From: Lentinula raphanica
Lineage: Eukaryota; Basidiomycota; Agaricomycetes; Agaricales; Omphalotaceae
Assembly: GCA_027919835.1 (NCBI GenBank)
Contig: JANVFP010000014.1
Coordinates: forward strand, 248,001-312,000
Direction of reading: 5' to 3'
DNA length: 64,000 nucleotides
The translations under genes and the position numbers were made by a program. Each line of letters begins with the position of its first letter. The stretch's first letter is position 1. Of this stretch, positions 1 through 12,346 are shown piece by piece. The notes beneath the pieces were generated by a model. The model saw only the letters and a program-made list of their open reading frames with translations. It was not told where the DNA came from and searched no databases.

Positions 1-3000
1 GTCTCATTACCAACGCCGGCGAGGAGAGATGCGGGGAGACCGTTCCGTTTCTGGCGACTCCAGGAGCTTTGAGTATCTGGATGTTCCGAGGAGCATTGGT
101 GGCTGTTACAGGCGGGATCGCCCCAATCAGCAACTTGGGTAGATCTTCAATCCTATCATAAACTACGACACGAACACCAGCCGGAGAAAAGCGGGTAGGA
201 TCGTGCTTGTCCCTGTCTACGACGTTGATCATCTCGTCCATTGCTGAACCTTTGGTAGATTGGCGTACTGCGGACGCTATGTCGGACCAAGAACGTGCTT
301 CGACATATCTGGCCGGTAACAGTAAGTGATATGTCTTTGGATGCAAAAGTTGACATACTTCCTATACAATGGTGGAACATGACTATCAGTACGCTGTAGC
401 TTCCGAAGCGAAATCATTTCAAGAAGAATCTTCGACCTGAGACTTTCGTTCCCTATGTTGTAACCGACTCCAGGTGACAGCGTTAGGGTTCAGCTAGAAT
501 GCATGATCGAGAAGTACTCACGAAGACAAATTGCCCTACAACTAACCACACACAAGTTTCAGCGATTGGGAGCTGTTGGTAAAAAGGAGCCACTTACACT
601 CGAGATATGAAGACCGTACGAGCTCCATTGGGGACATTAGTTGCAGCTAAAGTCTTAGGCGACTGGTAAAAGAGATGACCTTGGATGATTACTATGTTCA
701 ACTCTCGCAAAAGCGCAAGTCACTGGTATATACACACCTGCACCACGCCCATTGTATATCTGAGCAAGTAGATCACCAATGGGTGAAACCAAAAGGGTGA
801 GCATCGAAAATTCCTTTCTTCTCTCTTCCTCCACGCAAATCGGTTTCATGAGCCAGCTGCGAGGCAGAGTGATGTTGTGGGGTTTCATGTCTCGGTGAGA
901 ACAGCTAACTATAATGAAAGAGTGGCAGAGTTTTTCTAACAAGTCACAAAGCAGGCCGATTTCGATGGGTACCGAATCTGTTAAGACATGTCTTGAAGCC
1001 CGCGTTGAATAAATACATGAAAGGTGCAAAAAATAGGACACGAGCAACTCACCTTAATGCGAGAAGCGCGGCTATGAGATGGTTCGGATTCGACTGTGGA
1101 TTATCCTCTACAAGTCCTATCAACTCGTGTATGACATCTCCACCACCGCGTCGCTCGAACAATTGCGGTCGAGGCATATAATTATACCTCCCTCGACGTA
1201 GAAGGGACTGCGATAGAGCAAACGGTCTATCGAACACCATCGCGAGCGTGCCGAATCGCGTGAGTTCAGTCAACAACCTGTTGTGGAGGGGATAGACTCG
1301 ATTGAGCAAGGAGTCGCGTATCCATTCTTGCAATGTCTGGAGTGCTTCAGAATATTCAGCGATTTTGTGAAATTGTGCGATTGATGGTGTCCCAAGTACG
1401 TGGCTGGGCGGAAACAGTGCATCGTACAGGTGGCTCAACCAGAAGCTGCAAATCACGGGATATGAGTATTTTGAATGTAGTGTGTGTAACGGTCGTACTA
1501 TCTACCTGCGTTGAGAGACCATTGCGTCGGAGCTATATGGATAAACGTTATGCAGGATTCGAACGACGAGAATTTGTTGCAAATGAATTCTGAGCCTTGC
1601 ATTGTAGAAGGATTCCTTGAGTATTGCTGGCGCGACATGTGCCTCAGTGCATGATGCTTCTCGATGACAAAATTGGAAAACGGCATATGAGAGACAAGGC
1701 GTGAAAGTTTTGCAGCCCTTGCATATTTCGTTCTGTTTGAAAACGCGTTCACGAAGTCGGTTCGAAATGCGTTGTCGAAAATAGGGTACGAAGTCCATCA
1801 TATTCACCTGTAGATCTTCGCTGACGATGACGTTGGGATGATTTCTTTGAAGGAAACTTCCATTCCCCAGAATCACTTGACTGTCTGAAAGCTTTTCAAA
1901 CGCGAACAGTCTGCGTAGACCAGGCTGATCTGCTGGATTGGAATCGTTTTTGAGATTGAGAAGCAGCTGGGCGTATTGTCGAAAGAGATCCAACTCGTCA
2001 GCCATATCATCAACTGTGAGGCTGTCAAAAGGTAAAGGAGGGACATAATAGTGGTCAAGGCTAAGGAGCGCTGCAGGAGAGTTCCTGGTTTTGAGGAAGG
2101 CATTGCCCAGCTGACGAAGAGCAACTCGATCCTTGTTAACAATTGCCTGAAACATGGCTAGCTGTTCTGGATTAGAGAAAGAGCTGTACTGACAGAACGA
2201 AGAGTACACCCACTTCGTCACGAGCACTTGGGGTCAGCGAGGGTAGGTTGATCCTCTGTATGAATTCATATAGTGTTCGGAAATCAGAGTCTTCCGCCAG
2301 TTGTTCAGAAGGCACAGAGAAGGTCAGCTTTTTCCAGAGACCATCGAGGACACATTCGGCAGCTCGGCGTGCGGAGTTTTCACGATCCGTGTCTGTGTCG
2401 CGAATGAAAAAATCTATTGCTTCCAGAATTCTTCCTTCTGCTAGGTGAAGCTCCGCGGCCTCACGTGTTCTTCCGTGCGCTACAAGTAGTGCAGCGCGGG
2501 CGATGTCCATATCTCTATCTTCAAGATACTCCAGCTGATCATCCAATGTATCAAACAAGGAGCCTGCTTGCCTAGGGAATGTTCAATATATATATTGAGA
2601 AGATAGAATTGCAAAACTGACTCTAGCTTTTTGTCACGGTCAAAACAGGCAGACATTGATTGGACTTGGTTGAAATAGAACATCTTGGCCACGCGGATAG
2701 TGTCGGCAGCAACGGACTCTTCTATGTCTGTCTCGGTTTGAACAATCCTTACTGCTTCATCGTAATGGTCCACTTTTCGGTAACATCGAACCGCGTCATT
2801 GAAACGACGAGCGAGTTTATAGTTCCTCGCTGCGCATAGAAATTCGTCGGCTTTTTCATAACAGCTTGCTGATAATCTGAGGAAATCTAACATCCTCTTA
2901 CGGCCAGCAGATCGAGAGCAATTGTAGAACGCTTCGGCAGCTTCGCGGAACTGAGCGTTCCGTGACTTCATGTTTGATTTGTCCAAGCTTGACCGTTCCG

Positions 3001-6000
3001 CCTTCTCTCGAAGGCGATAAGCTTCTGCAATTGCAACCTTTTCAGGTTGAAACGCGCGCTCAAAGCAGTGTTTTGCTTCTGTCCACTTTTTTCGGTCAAA
3101 TAGAATCTGTCCTTGTCGAGCCCAGTCTTCGGGTGTAGATGAGGTAGCGAGTTTAGGAGCATTTGTACCTGGTTTAATATTTCGTATCAAGTCGCGTTCA
3201 GTCCAGTACATCTGAGATAGATCAGGTCGGAAAACACAGTAAGAAACAATCAAGACGACCCACCCTGATCGGCTCGCTACTTTCCGAGGTGTCAACAATC
3301 CAGACGTTTTCTCGAGCCCTTGTGATAGCGACATACAGAAACTTCAGCTAAGGCAAAGATTAGTGTACGTGTAAGGCAAGGCATGAAAAAACATATACTT
3401 CAGTACAGACACTTGCATACCGCTGCTTGTTTCTCTCGAATTCAGGTGCAGATACGTGTGAGCAATCATCGAGAGCACTCAGGATGAGCCGCCATTGTGA
3501 GAGCTTCGCTGGTGAGTCCCCAAAGAAATCATATAGTAGGACCTGCAAAACACCTTAGCGGGTACTAGTGGAGACCAGAAAGCGGAACTGACATCGTTGA
3601 ATTCCAGACCCTTGCTGTCATAAATTGTCCTATGTAACAACTCATTAGGAAAGCTATATTGACAGAAGCATCGACAATCTTACATAATCAGACCGACACC
3701 ATCCCCCAATTTCATTCTGAGCTTGTCTCGAGCAGCTTCGTTGCGAACGAGGATACCTAGAAAGCCATTAGGAAGTCGCGAATTGTCATAGAATGTGATA
3801 CTTACATTGTTGGGCACCAAACTCGATTCGGTTCCCTGAATCGCCGAATACAAAATGCTCGAGCCCTGCAGCATCCTCGTCCCATCCAACAAAGAATAAG
3901 GGCTTCAACCCCGCGATAACTCCCTTCTCAGGAGAAAGCCTATCGATCGAGTCTTTCCAAAAGCGCGTGAGGAGCTCGATGATAGAATGGGCGCAGTCAA
4001 CAATTCCAGAATGTGAACGATAATTAACTGAGAGTTGGAATGTCTGTGGTTCAGTAGCTGGTTGCAAGGATGGTGCTATTGTCGACCGGCGTTTTTGCTT
4101 CTCGAAGAACATGTAGAATGATGAGACGCCACATAGAAACGACGAACGTATTACCAACCTCAAGCCTCCATTGAAATGCTTTCAACGAATTGAATCTAAA
4201 GGAACTTCCTACAGATATCGTTTGTGCTGTGTCGCCTGCCCAGAACAGACCATTCTCATCGTGGCATAGCATACGTAGGACTATAGGTTTTTGTCAGCTG
4301 CAAATCAGCGTACCTAAACAATGGATACCATACTGAGTGTGTCAATCAATAGGTTGTCTTGTACTTCATCCACGTATCTGAAAACAATACAGACCATATC
4401 AGGAATCAAGGAACTTTTAGATGGCATATTGAACGTACAAATGATCAAGCTTCTGCCCAGGGATGCCGTGGAGTTGCAAAAAATCCAAAATTTTGTGAGC
4501 TCTATGTGGAGGGCTCAACTGACCTTGCTCAGGGACTGTAATAACTTGTAATGAAGACAGACCTATCAGCACCATCAACATGCCCCAACTTTTTCTTCTT
4601 AGAGAGATATGCCGTGAATAACTCGTAAAGGTCCTCTCGATTCTCGGCAAATGTCGATTGATTTCGCATACTCAGATTGAGATAGGTGGTACGATCCAAA
4701 AAGTGTTTAACGCTTTCAAGCGTTTCCTCTGATCCCTTGATGACACCTTCGATAGTCGCTTTGAGCGCGCCAGAAACTTGCAGAGAAATCTCAACTACCT
4801 ATTAGCTCACTGTAGACAAGCGACGGATCTGACAACAGTTTCAACATTCAAGTAGAAACTGGCATTCGAACACTCTCTTACCTAATTTTCCTGAAAGTGA
4901 CTGTGAAAAATGTGGCCAATAATCTCGCAGAAACACTTCATATGTTACTATATATTTTCCTCGGTCCAGGGTGCTAACAAGGTTTGATAGCTGGGATTGT
5001 TTTGTGCAGTTGTAGGAAACATCGGCAATGTCAGCCTCCAACATGGAACAAAGCTAAGCAGCGTGTTAGTGCATCATGCCATACCCCAAAAATTAATGGC
5101 AGAGCAGCCACTTACTCCATTGAACGTCGTGAATAGAGGGAAATGCTCATCGCGAAGATCACTGAACTTCGAGGGCAGATCTCCACTCCAGTCTTCGATA
5201 TCATCGACATCGATCATATCAGCCTCATCGTCTAACACGGCTGCTCTTTGACTCGCACGAACTTCGCATAGCTGAAGCAAAGATTGAGAGCTGGCTAACA
5301 AAGAATGACTGAGAGTAGCGAAATATTGTTCGACTTTCTTCGCTAGGATGCGAGACTGCGTAACAAACATTTGACGTGGTTTAGGAGCATCGCCACCTGT
5401 CATCTGGTGAGTTCGCTCCACCAAAAGCATTTTGAAGAGCAGAGTGGTCGTTTTGCTAGCGATACGTGATCAGTTGGCCTTCTGCCAGCGATCAACAATC
5501 TCAGAACGCACCCAGTTCCACTTCTACCAATAACATAACAAGAGTATGGATATTCTATGATCTGTTTCTCCTTTGTACTGGAAGAAAGGTGAGTATGAGT
5601 GATATACGAGAGCTTTGTGTATTACTGACGAAACGAGATGAGGGAACGTCGCATCCAAGTCGGCCAACATGGCTAGAGTGTTCTGTGAGTGAAAGATAGA
5701 AAGTTCGACCAACCAAGGTAGCTTACTATTGAGCAGAGGCTGGATTAGAATGATCAATGATCTGTCTCACCCATCAATGAATGAGAGCGAAACTTACTTG
5801 CGAGAAAACGACATATTTATCCATTCTTTAGTGATTTAAGACTCATTTTCCATTGAAACGACACACAGACATAACTTACAAGAAACGCGAATGCACCTAT
5901 CGATAATCAGTAAAATGGAATTGAGAGCAATTAGAATCAGACATACAACATCTTCATCCGAAAGCCAGTGTATGGGTTCAGCCTCCTCTTCTTCAAGCAA

Positions 6001-7960
6001 CGGTGGAAAAAGAGCGGGAATGAAGGTTTGATCATCAGCATTCTCGGGTTTAATACGATACGAGCATCTACCATGTATGGCTGTCAGAGGCAATGCATAA
6101 TGGGAGAAAACGTTCATACCGATCCCTATATTCCTTGCCTTTTCGACTAAGCTGTCTACTGATGGATTCCCACATGCGGTTATCCATCTGTGCGTGAGTG
6201 TAGATGCCAAATATTTTGATTGCTATGAACGAATATGAATAGTCGAGCTATGGGTTATGAGAGATATACTCATACCTTGTCGTTCTCTCTGGACACGATG
6301 GCTCTGGTAAGTATAAATCATTTCTAGGTAAGTCAGGTTGTTCCAACCTCGTCGTCGTTCGCAACGACGTCGATTTGATACTATGAAACATATGAGATCA
6401 AAGATACTTGCAATGGGATAACAGCACCTACAATTAAGCGAAGGTCTGCAGTCATCTTCGCTTCAAAAATGGGGACTTCGCATTTAGGACCACTGAGACG
6501 TTTTTGATTATCAGCAGAAAAGTGTCCATTCGAGAGTTCCCTTGGAGAGCAGGTATATGAGATTTCATGAACAAATTATTTGGCGTTGAAACATACTTGA
6601 TTTTTTTCACTATGATATCGAAAGATGTTTTGTCTCTTCTATGTTTGATTCGTAGATCTGCATCAGCGTTTTGGCCGATATAGATAGGCCACTCCCCAAA
6701 TCCGTCAACACTGTCAAAATGAAGAGCTCTGGAAAGACAGAGAGATTAACGTTGTAACAACACGAGGATCCATAACGTACGCTTTCATTGGCTGTACTTT
6801 GGGAAAAGCCGACGGAATATCTTCAGAAGATAACGTCTTGTACTCTTGAACAGGTGCGTCTGCTATGTCCTGAGCTGCCATGTCCTGAGCTGCCATGGCA
6901 TCAGCCGCGACCAGAGCTTGTGTAAAGCTGGTTTTGATTGCAGCCCGTATGTCATGAGTGCGTAAGAGATTCAGGTGTTCCTGGAACAGTCAGAGATTGT
7001 TGATAAGTGCAGAGAATTTCAGAATGATATTGAACATACATCTAGGATGAACTTCAATGAGTGTAAGAGCTGTATAGCGATGGTTCGTGCTTCGACTTGA
7101 TTTGAAGGTATTTGAAGGCCAAGGCTCTTGAACGGCTTAGGATCTAGCACTTTCGACTTCGCTCGAGTGTGTCTGGTTGCTTTCTTTTTACGACGGATAC
7201 GTATGCCATCCAAGAATTCGTCTTCTTTGTCTTCATCATGGGTTTCAGGTACCACTTCCCCAAAATTCGCTTTGTTGAGCAATTTGAGAACGATAACAGC
7301 ATTTTGAATAGTTGGATAGTAATTCCGAAGCAATTCTTGATGTTGAGCGACAGAAGGAGGTAGATCGTGAAAGTACATGAATTGAGAAAGGTTGGTGAGC
7401 AATTCGAGTACCAAGGAATCTGCGACCAGGTCAGATTCTGCCTCAAAAAGGCCGATGATGTGGGTTTGAATGAGATTGAAAGCATTGTCCTGTACACCTA
7501 TCGATGCGTCAGACTGAAAACGCTATGATATGCAGAACCCAGCCTACAAGAAAAGACAAGTGGGATAGCATGCTGGTGATTTTGTAATAAATCTGCGATA
7601 AGGATATCTAGTCGATGTCGATTGGCATTCACCAGGGCTTCTAGTTCGGCCACAGCTGCGTCTATAGCTGCTGAAGAGGTCAAACGAGAGCTTGAGAGTA
7701 AGTCTTCCGGAAGAATTCGAACTTGAGCGGGGCTCATGACGGTAAGAGCGAAGTTGAAAGAGGGCAAGTTCTTCGCCTGCGGAGCAACAAGGCAAGTTGA
7801 AGTACAGGCCACAAGACCAGAATAGAGCGTCAAGCAGTGGCGCTTTGGGGTATGCAGTAGTGATAGTTAAGTCTAATCAATTCCTCGAACAATCGAGAGT
7901 AATTTTTCGAGAGACGTACAAATGCCACCTTCTGAGAATCGAGAATTGAGGATCCCAACG
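1..7960 (-). CDS. TRANK1-like TPR/UvrD-family helicase (partial at left edge)
   Basis: Very large multi-exon gene whose 3' end lies outside the window. It resembles the fungal proteins related to animal TRANK1 (TPR and ankyrin repeat-containing protein 1), which carry a superfamily 1 UvrD-type helicase core. Directly visible: Walker A GRSGTGKTTT, whose codons are split by an intron near 5463-5515; Walker B YVDEVQDN near 4340-4372; the following SF1 motif AGDTAQTISVGSSFRF near 4190-4255; motif-IV/V-like peptides at 3680-4160; a TPR-like helical region (AEAYRLREKAERS, AARNYKLARRFNDAVRCYRK) at 2600-3180; and a helical C-terminal part at 1-2560. The exact role of fungal members is not known; ATP-dependent nucleic acid unwinding is inferred. 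The start is unresolved: the N-terminus appears in two overlapping frames (see findings). The last visible exon includes YVEARSWSDIASAVR (about 230-330). Confidence 0.8.
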
Positions 7961-8477
7961 CTTGGTTATCTTGTTCCACCTCAAAAGGGTTACTACCACA
8001 CAGACAAGATTTTGACTACACTTCTAGTATTCAGGTTGATGTTGATTGATAGACTGGACGTTCTTTCTACCGTCAATTGGTCTTTCGCATGTATGTAAAC
8101 CTGAGGTGAAGTTGGCGGAAGAAAGAAAGATGAGGCGAATTCACGTGCCGTGAAAGACAATTGGCCTCAATTGGCCCAGACTCCAGTCATCAGTGGGCCC
8201 GTCTCAAAGTCGAGTTTCGTTTGGAATCTGGATACTATGTACATATATGTCTAACGCACGTCATGAACCAAGGGTATTTTCACGTTTGTACTCGAGTTCC
8301 AAGTTCGGCCAAAACAACAAAAAGTCAATGAAGTGAAATGAAGATCTCCATTGATTGTTAATGAGGCGAGAGGGGGAGACAATAACATGATAGACCGTCG
8401 ATACAGCGGCTGTTCTAATGAACAAGCGCAGAAGGAATATGATAGTACACAATGAACGTTCACCAGCGAACGTCACG
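7961..8477. other. Spacer between helicase 5' end and CUE gene 3' end
   Basis: About 500 bp holding the upstream part of the helicase gene (its first exon may lie here) and the 3' flank of the CUE-domain gene. I see no convincing independent gene. Confidence 0.4.
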
Positions 8478-9259
8478 TCATGCGAATGCTGTTGAAGTTG
8501 TGGATTCCTTTTCTTTTCCTTTCTGCGCCGCCAACAGACGTCTATCAGGAAAGTCAATTATCATGTATATGAAGTGTGTAACACTCAGTACTTACTGCCT
8601 GGCAGCTAAGATCATCTTCTCTTTCCTCTCTCGCAAGCTGGCCTCCCTCTTCTCCGGCGTATCTTCCCATTTCGCTTTTCCGCCGCCTACCTCAATATCA
8701 TCCCTTAAATCGACTAACGTGGAGGGGTCATCTAATTTGGACTGGAGATTGTATCGTGAGATGAGGGTATCTTTCGATTTGATTGATGAAGATGAAGCGA
8801 TAATATTAGTTGAGTTGCCTTGTGATGAAGATGCACCTGGGGTCGACGCGCGAGGATACAGGTTGTAATATGACAGAGGAGGCTAAACAAACGAATGACT
8901 GTCAGGAAGGAGACAGTAATCTCAAAGTGAGTGACGCACGGCATCAAGAAATCCTTTCTCCAATATCTGATTTGTAGTCCTCTCGACGTTGCCCGTTCGA
9001 AGGAGGTCATACCGAATGTTGTCTCTACATTTTAGGTAAGCAAACGACAGCCAGTCGCAGATTGATTCAAGGCGTACTTTGGAATGTCAGGAAACATATT
9101 GCCCACAGTATCCACCATATCTTGAGTGACATTCTTTGGTCGAAAGCCAAGCGTGTCAGCAGGTGAAGCAGTTCCACCTTCAGGGCTATTCGAAGTAGCC
9201 CAGCGAAAGATGAAGACAATCACTGCAAATGCAACAATGACATTGACTACTTCACCCAT
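8478..9259 (-). CDS. CUE1: CUE-domain ER membrane protein (Cue1-like)
   Basis: Short membrane-anchored ubiquitin-binding protein of the Cue1/AMFR-type CUE family, which recruits the E2 enzyme Ubc7 to the ER for ERAD. The chosen ATG at 9259 begins MGEVVNVIVAFAVIVFIFRW, a single N-terminal transmembrane anchor. The CUE domain follows from about residue 45: VTQDMVDTVGNMFPDIP, then across an intron DNIRYDLLRTGNVERTTNQI and LEKGFLDAPP, including the MFP and di-leucine features. A Ser-rich linker and a basic helical tail (EKREASLRERKEKMILAARQ) end at the stop at 8478-8480. I reconstructed three introns of about 50-60 nt; all keep frame. An in-frame ATG upstream would add a non-hydrophobic leader and is less likely. 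The ERAD role is inferred from family and architecture. Confidence 0.85.
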
Positions 9260-9792
9260 GATAGCTGCAAGTTGAAGGTAATGGAGAGAGGGTACGAAAC
9301 GGTAAGTACGAAAGGACAAGCGTGTACAAGCGCTTATATAAGCGCCGGCCGCCACTTTATCTAAAGTTTTTGAACTAAGAACTTACTAGTAGAAGTCTGA
9401 GGAAGTCTGACGATTAGCCGGGCTATCAATTTACCACTATTTACCACAGGCTCAAGCAAACCACAGCGCTAGCTTGCCAGACTCAAGAATGGGGATGACA
9501 ATCTGACAGATGTGTCTACAGGCCAACGGTATAACGGGGCACTGTTTGACTTATCGTCGACATTTGTAAGACCATCGTGTTCATCTAGGTTCATCTGCCA
9601 CCAAGCTCACGAACCACTTGGAGTCTGAGCACCCGGTATTGAATGGCTAACAGGTGCAGTGAAAATGCTTTTGTATAAAGTTCGACGCTTATGTATGAAT
9701 CCGGAGAACTTTCTTCTACTTAGTAAAAAAGTACTCGGTACTGTACTATGTCTCTTAACTAAGTGAGATCTGGTCCCATTTCTTGAACGACC
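9260..9792. other. Spacer between CUE gene and GH71 gene
   Basis: About 530 bp: the promoter side of the CUE gene and the 3' flank of the GH71 gene. No supported ORF or repeat seen. Confidence 0.5.
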
Positions 9793-11426
9793 CTACTGAA
9801 CAATGCCTACCAATGGATTGAAGTTATAGTAAGGGCAAGAGCTTGTGCTGATAACTTTCGCTCCAGTTCCACTCTTCACAGTCGTCCCATCCCTTACTAT
9901 CGAAATCACAGGCGCCTGCCCGTCCTGCGTGGAGAATGGCACTGATCCAATAGCAACCCCGGCGTCAGCATCGAAGGATGCGGTACTATCTCCGACCGTC
10001 ATGGTGATAGTCGCAGGGGAGGTCAGCATCGAGAATGCGAATACCGCGTCGGCAGGGTACTCTGAATTTCGGGGAAGGTCGCCTTCACTGCAAGTGATTG
10101 CTTTGGGATAAGCGCGATACCAATACACGACTTGATCCTCCTATAGAAAGATGAATTCCGTCACAATGCGAAACGCAGGAAGAGTAGCACGTACGGTCAC
10201 AGCAGGGGCAGAACCCGTTTTGTACCATGTTATATAATACTGAGCCATGGTTCTCCATGCCCCATGGTCAAAGCCATCGACATATAATGGAGCAAGGTCG
10301 CCGAGATCAACATTGGGATTTATGTCGCTGATATAGTGACTTTCACCTGGAAAGATTCAATACAGACTCACAAACACAGTGCAGCGAAAAGTGACGAACC
10401 ATAATCATTCCAGGTAACGATCTCAACGATATCAGGCTGGACATCCGATATTGCCTGCTCCCATCGATATTTCCAAAGCTCGTCACTTTGTTCTACCCAG
10501 TCATTGCTTCCCCCGAGTTCTTTGAACTGCCAAGGAGAGACGGCTAATGTGAATCATAAGTATGACTTCATATCTGGAGCTGGGCCTCAATGAATCACTT
10601 ACCCATGATATAAGGACCAATTCTACCTGCAGCAGAAATGCCAGCCTGATAAGCAAGATCAGTTGCAGTGGCAAGGTCGGCTGCAACGTCTGCTGGCCTA
10701 TAGAAAAACCATCTTTCAGTTATCATTGTTGAACCCACAGATTGACGAGTGATTGCTTACCACGACCACCAGTTGAAGAATCCGTCAATCGAAGGGTAGG
10801 TGGAGAACATCGTCGTCGCCTCAGAGGGATCTCTGTAATCAATGAAGGCTGGCGCTAGAGAGATCGTGATGCCTTCATTGGCAAGGTCGGACTTGAAGCC
10901 TTCCCAGAAATCATTGTCCTGTGCATCACCATCAAACGTGCTAACAAGTGGGTTCCCATTCCACTTGTAGTAGCTCGGACTGCTGGCATAGGTTGCTACT
11001 AGCGACACCATGTCCGACTCAGCCCAGTCGTACGTCATGTCGAATGATATGAACATTTGAAAATTGGCAGCCTCGGCAGCAGTGAATGCGTCTGGATACT
11101 TGGAGACTTCATATGTATCGACGGCCGTGTTGAGGGCTGTCGGGAGCCAATGTTGAATGAACGCAAAATCTCAGAATACAGCACATAATACTTACCAAAT
11201 CCATCAATGCCAATGGCTTGTGCCGCTGCAATATCTGCAGCCCATTCTGCTGGAGTAGTGTATGAGAACGAATTTTGCACCTTTATCATCCAGTTATGAG
11301 GATAATACTGATCAAGAGATACCATGATGAGCATACTTACCATATAATGTGCAAAACAGCGGCAGCATTGACTCGCGAGCTCGTCAAAAGGAGCGGTAGC
11401 CCAAGACCAAATCCGAGCAGGAGCAT
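9793..11426 (-). CDS. GH71 glucan endo-1,3-alpha-glucosidase, frame-broken near N-terminus
   Basis: Secreted alpha-1,3-glucanase (mutanase) of glycoside hydrolase family 71, acting on cell-wall alpha-1,3-glucan. Visible family blocks in order: CFAHYMVQNSFSYTTPAEW, AQAIGIDGF, ANFQMFISFDMTYDWAESD, YYKWNGNPLVSTFDGDAQ, GITISLAPAFIDYRD, YPSIDGFFNWWSW, VTWNDYGESHYI, and a C-terminal beta-rich part ending SCPYYNFNPLVGIVQ. At least six short introns. ATG at 11426 starts a good signal peptide (MLLLGFGLGLPLLL, then an Ala-rich cleavage region). The signal peptide and the mature enzyme are in different frames: one missing T in the run of T at about 11352-11355 separates AAV from FAHYM. This is either a real inactivating deletion or a homopolymer sequencing error. 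The rest of the coding region looks intact. Confidence 0.85.
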
Positions 11427-12346
11427 GTTCAAGGACAGTACGATTTACTGGATAAATTAGAGGCCCCAGAAGTCAGCAAGGTCTTCTTTTATACTCGATG
11501 CATTCTATCTCAAACGGGACTGCAAACTCCGTCCCCATGACTTTTTTCATGCGCTGTCCTCAAAAGTGTTCTTGTCTCTTGACCCTCGATTTCACCACAG
11601 CGGCAAGTTGAGCTCATTTGACGGCCAATTATCGACAAATTGTCATTTGAGTTGACGAATGCAGATGATAGATGATTTCGAAGGTAACCACAAGGTCCTT
11701 CTTCGGATTGTTGTGGTTGAATTCGAAGACTGGCGGCATGTGCAACCGTTGAATGTCAAACTTGGCCTTGATCTTGGTGATTTACATGCAAGCCAAATCG
11801 ACAGTGCACCTCGAACTTCGTGCAGAGATGCATGGACACAAGAGGGTTGTCACCATGCCTACCACTCCCTATGGCACTCCTCTTTTCAAATCGACTTTGA
11901 AATAGTTGTCTGTTGACTATGCTCTAGTATGCTGTGACTTTAGCTTGAACGCTTAATCTAATACGAAATCACAAACTTCTCTTCATGATGATCTTCTCGT
12001 ACTTGATGAAGAGCACAAGGTTTGGAAGAACGCGACGTCATGAGAGCATCTATGCTATTCGCGGCAGTCATTTCCAGTTACTCTCATGATTTCCTCATAG
12101 TCGCTCTTACCTCAAACGACTCCCGGATCGAGAGCTAACCATCGGAAATCACAAGTTCCAAGAACCACTGACCCCGCCACGAGCCTGTCTAGAGTAATTC
12201 AGCGGAAGTCATTCAGATTAATCTTCTACCAGAACAGCCGGCACAAATCAGCGTGAGCATGATCATTTTCGTTGTGCGAAGTCAACATAGGCTCATAATC
12301 AGGTAAACAGTGTGTAATTCCTAAGACTGACTATATCGCACCATGG
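11427..12346. other. Intergenic region, no gene recognised
   Basis: About 920 bp between the GH71 start and the WD40 gene stop. It contains an 85-codon plus-strand open frame (11659-11916) with no recognisable features, which I do not call. No repeats noted. Confidence 0.5.

Noticed and set aside
11659..11916. 85-codon plus-strand open frame
   Set aside because: Isolated, no features, length expected by chance in 900 bp of non-coding DNA.
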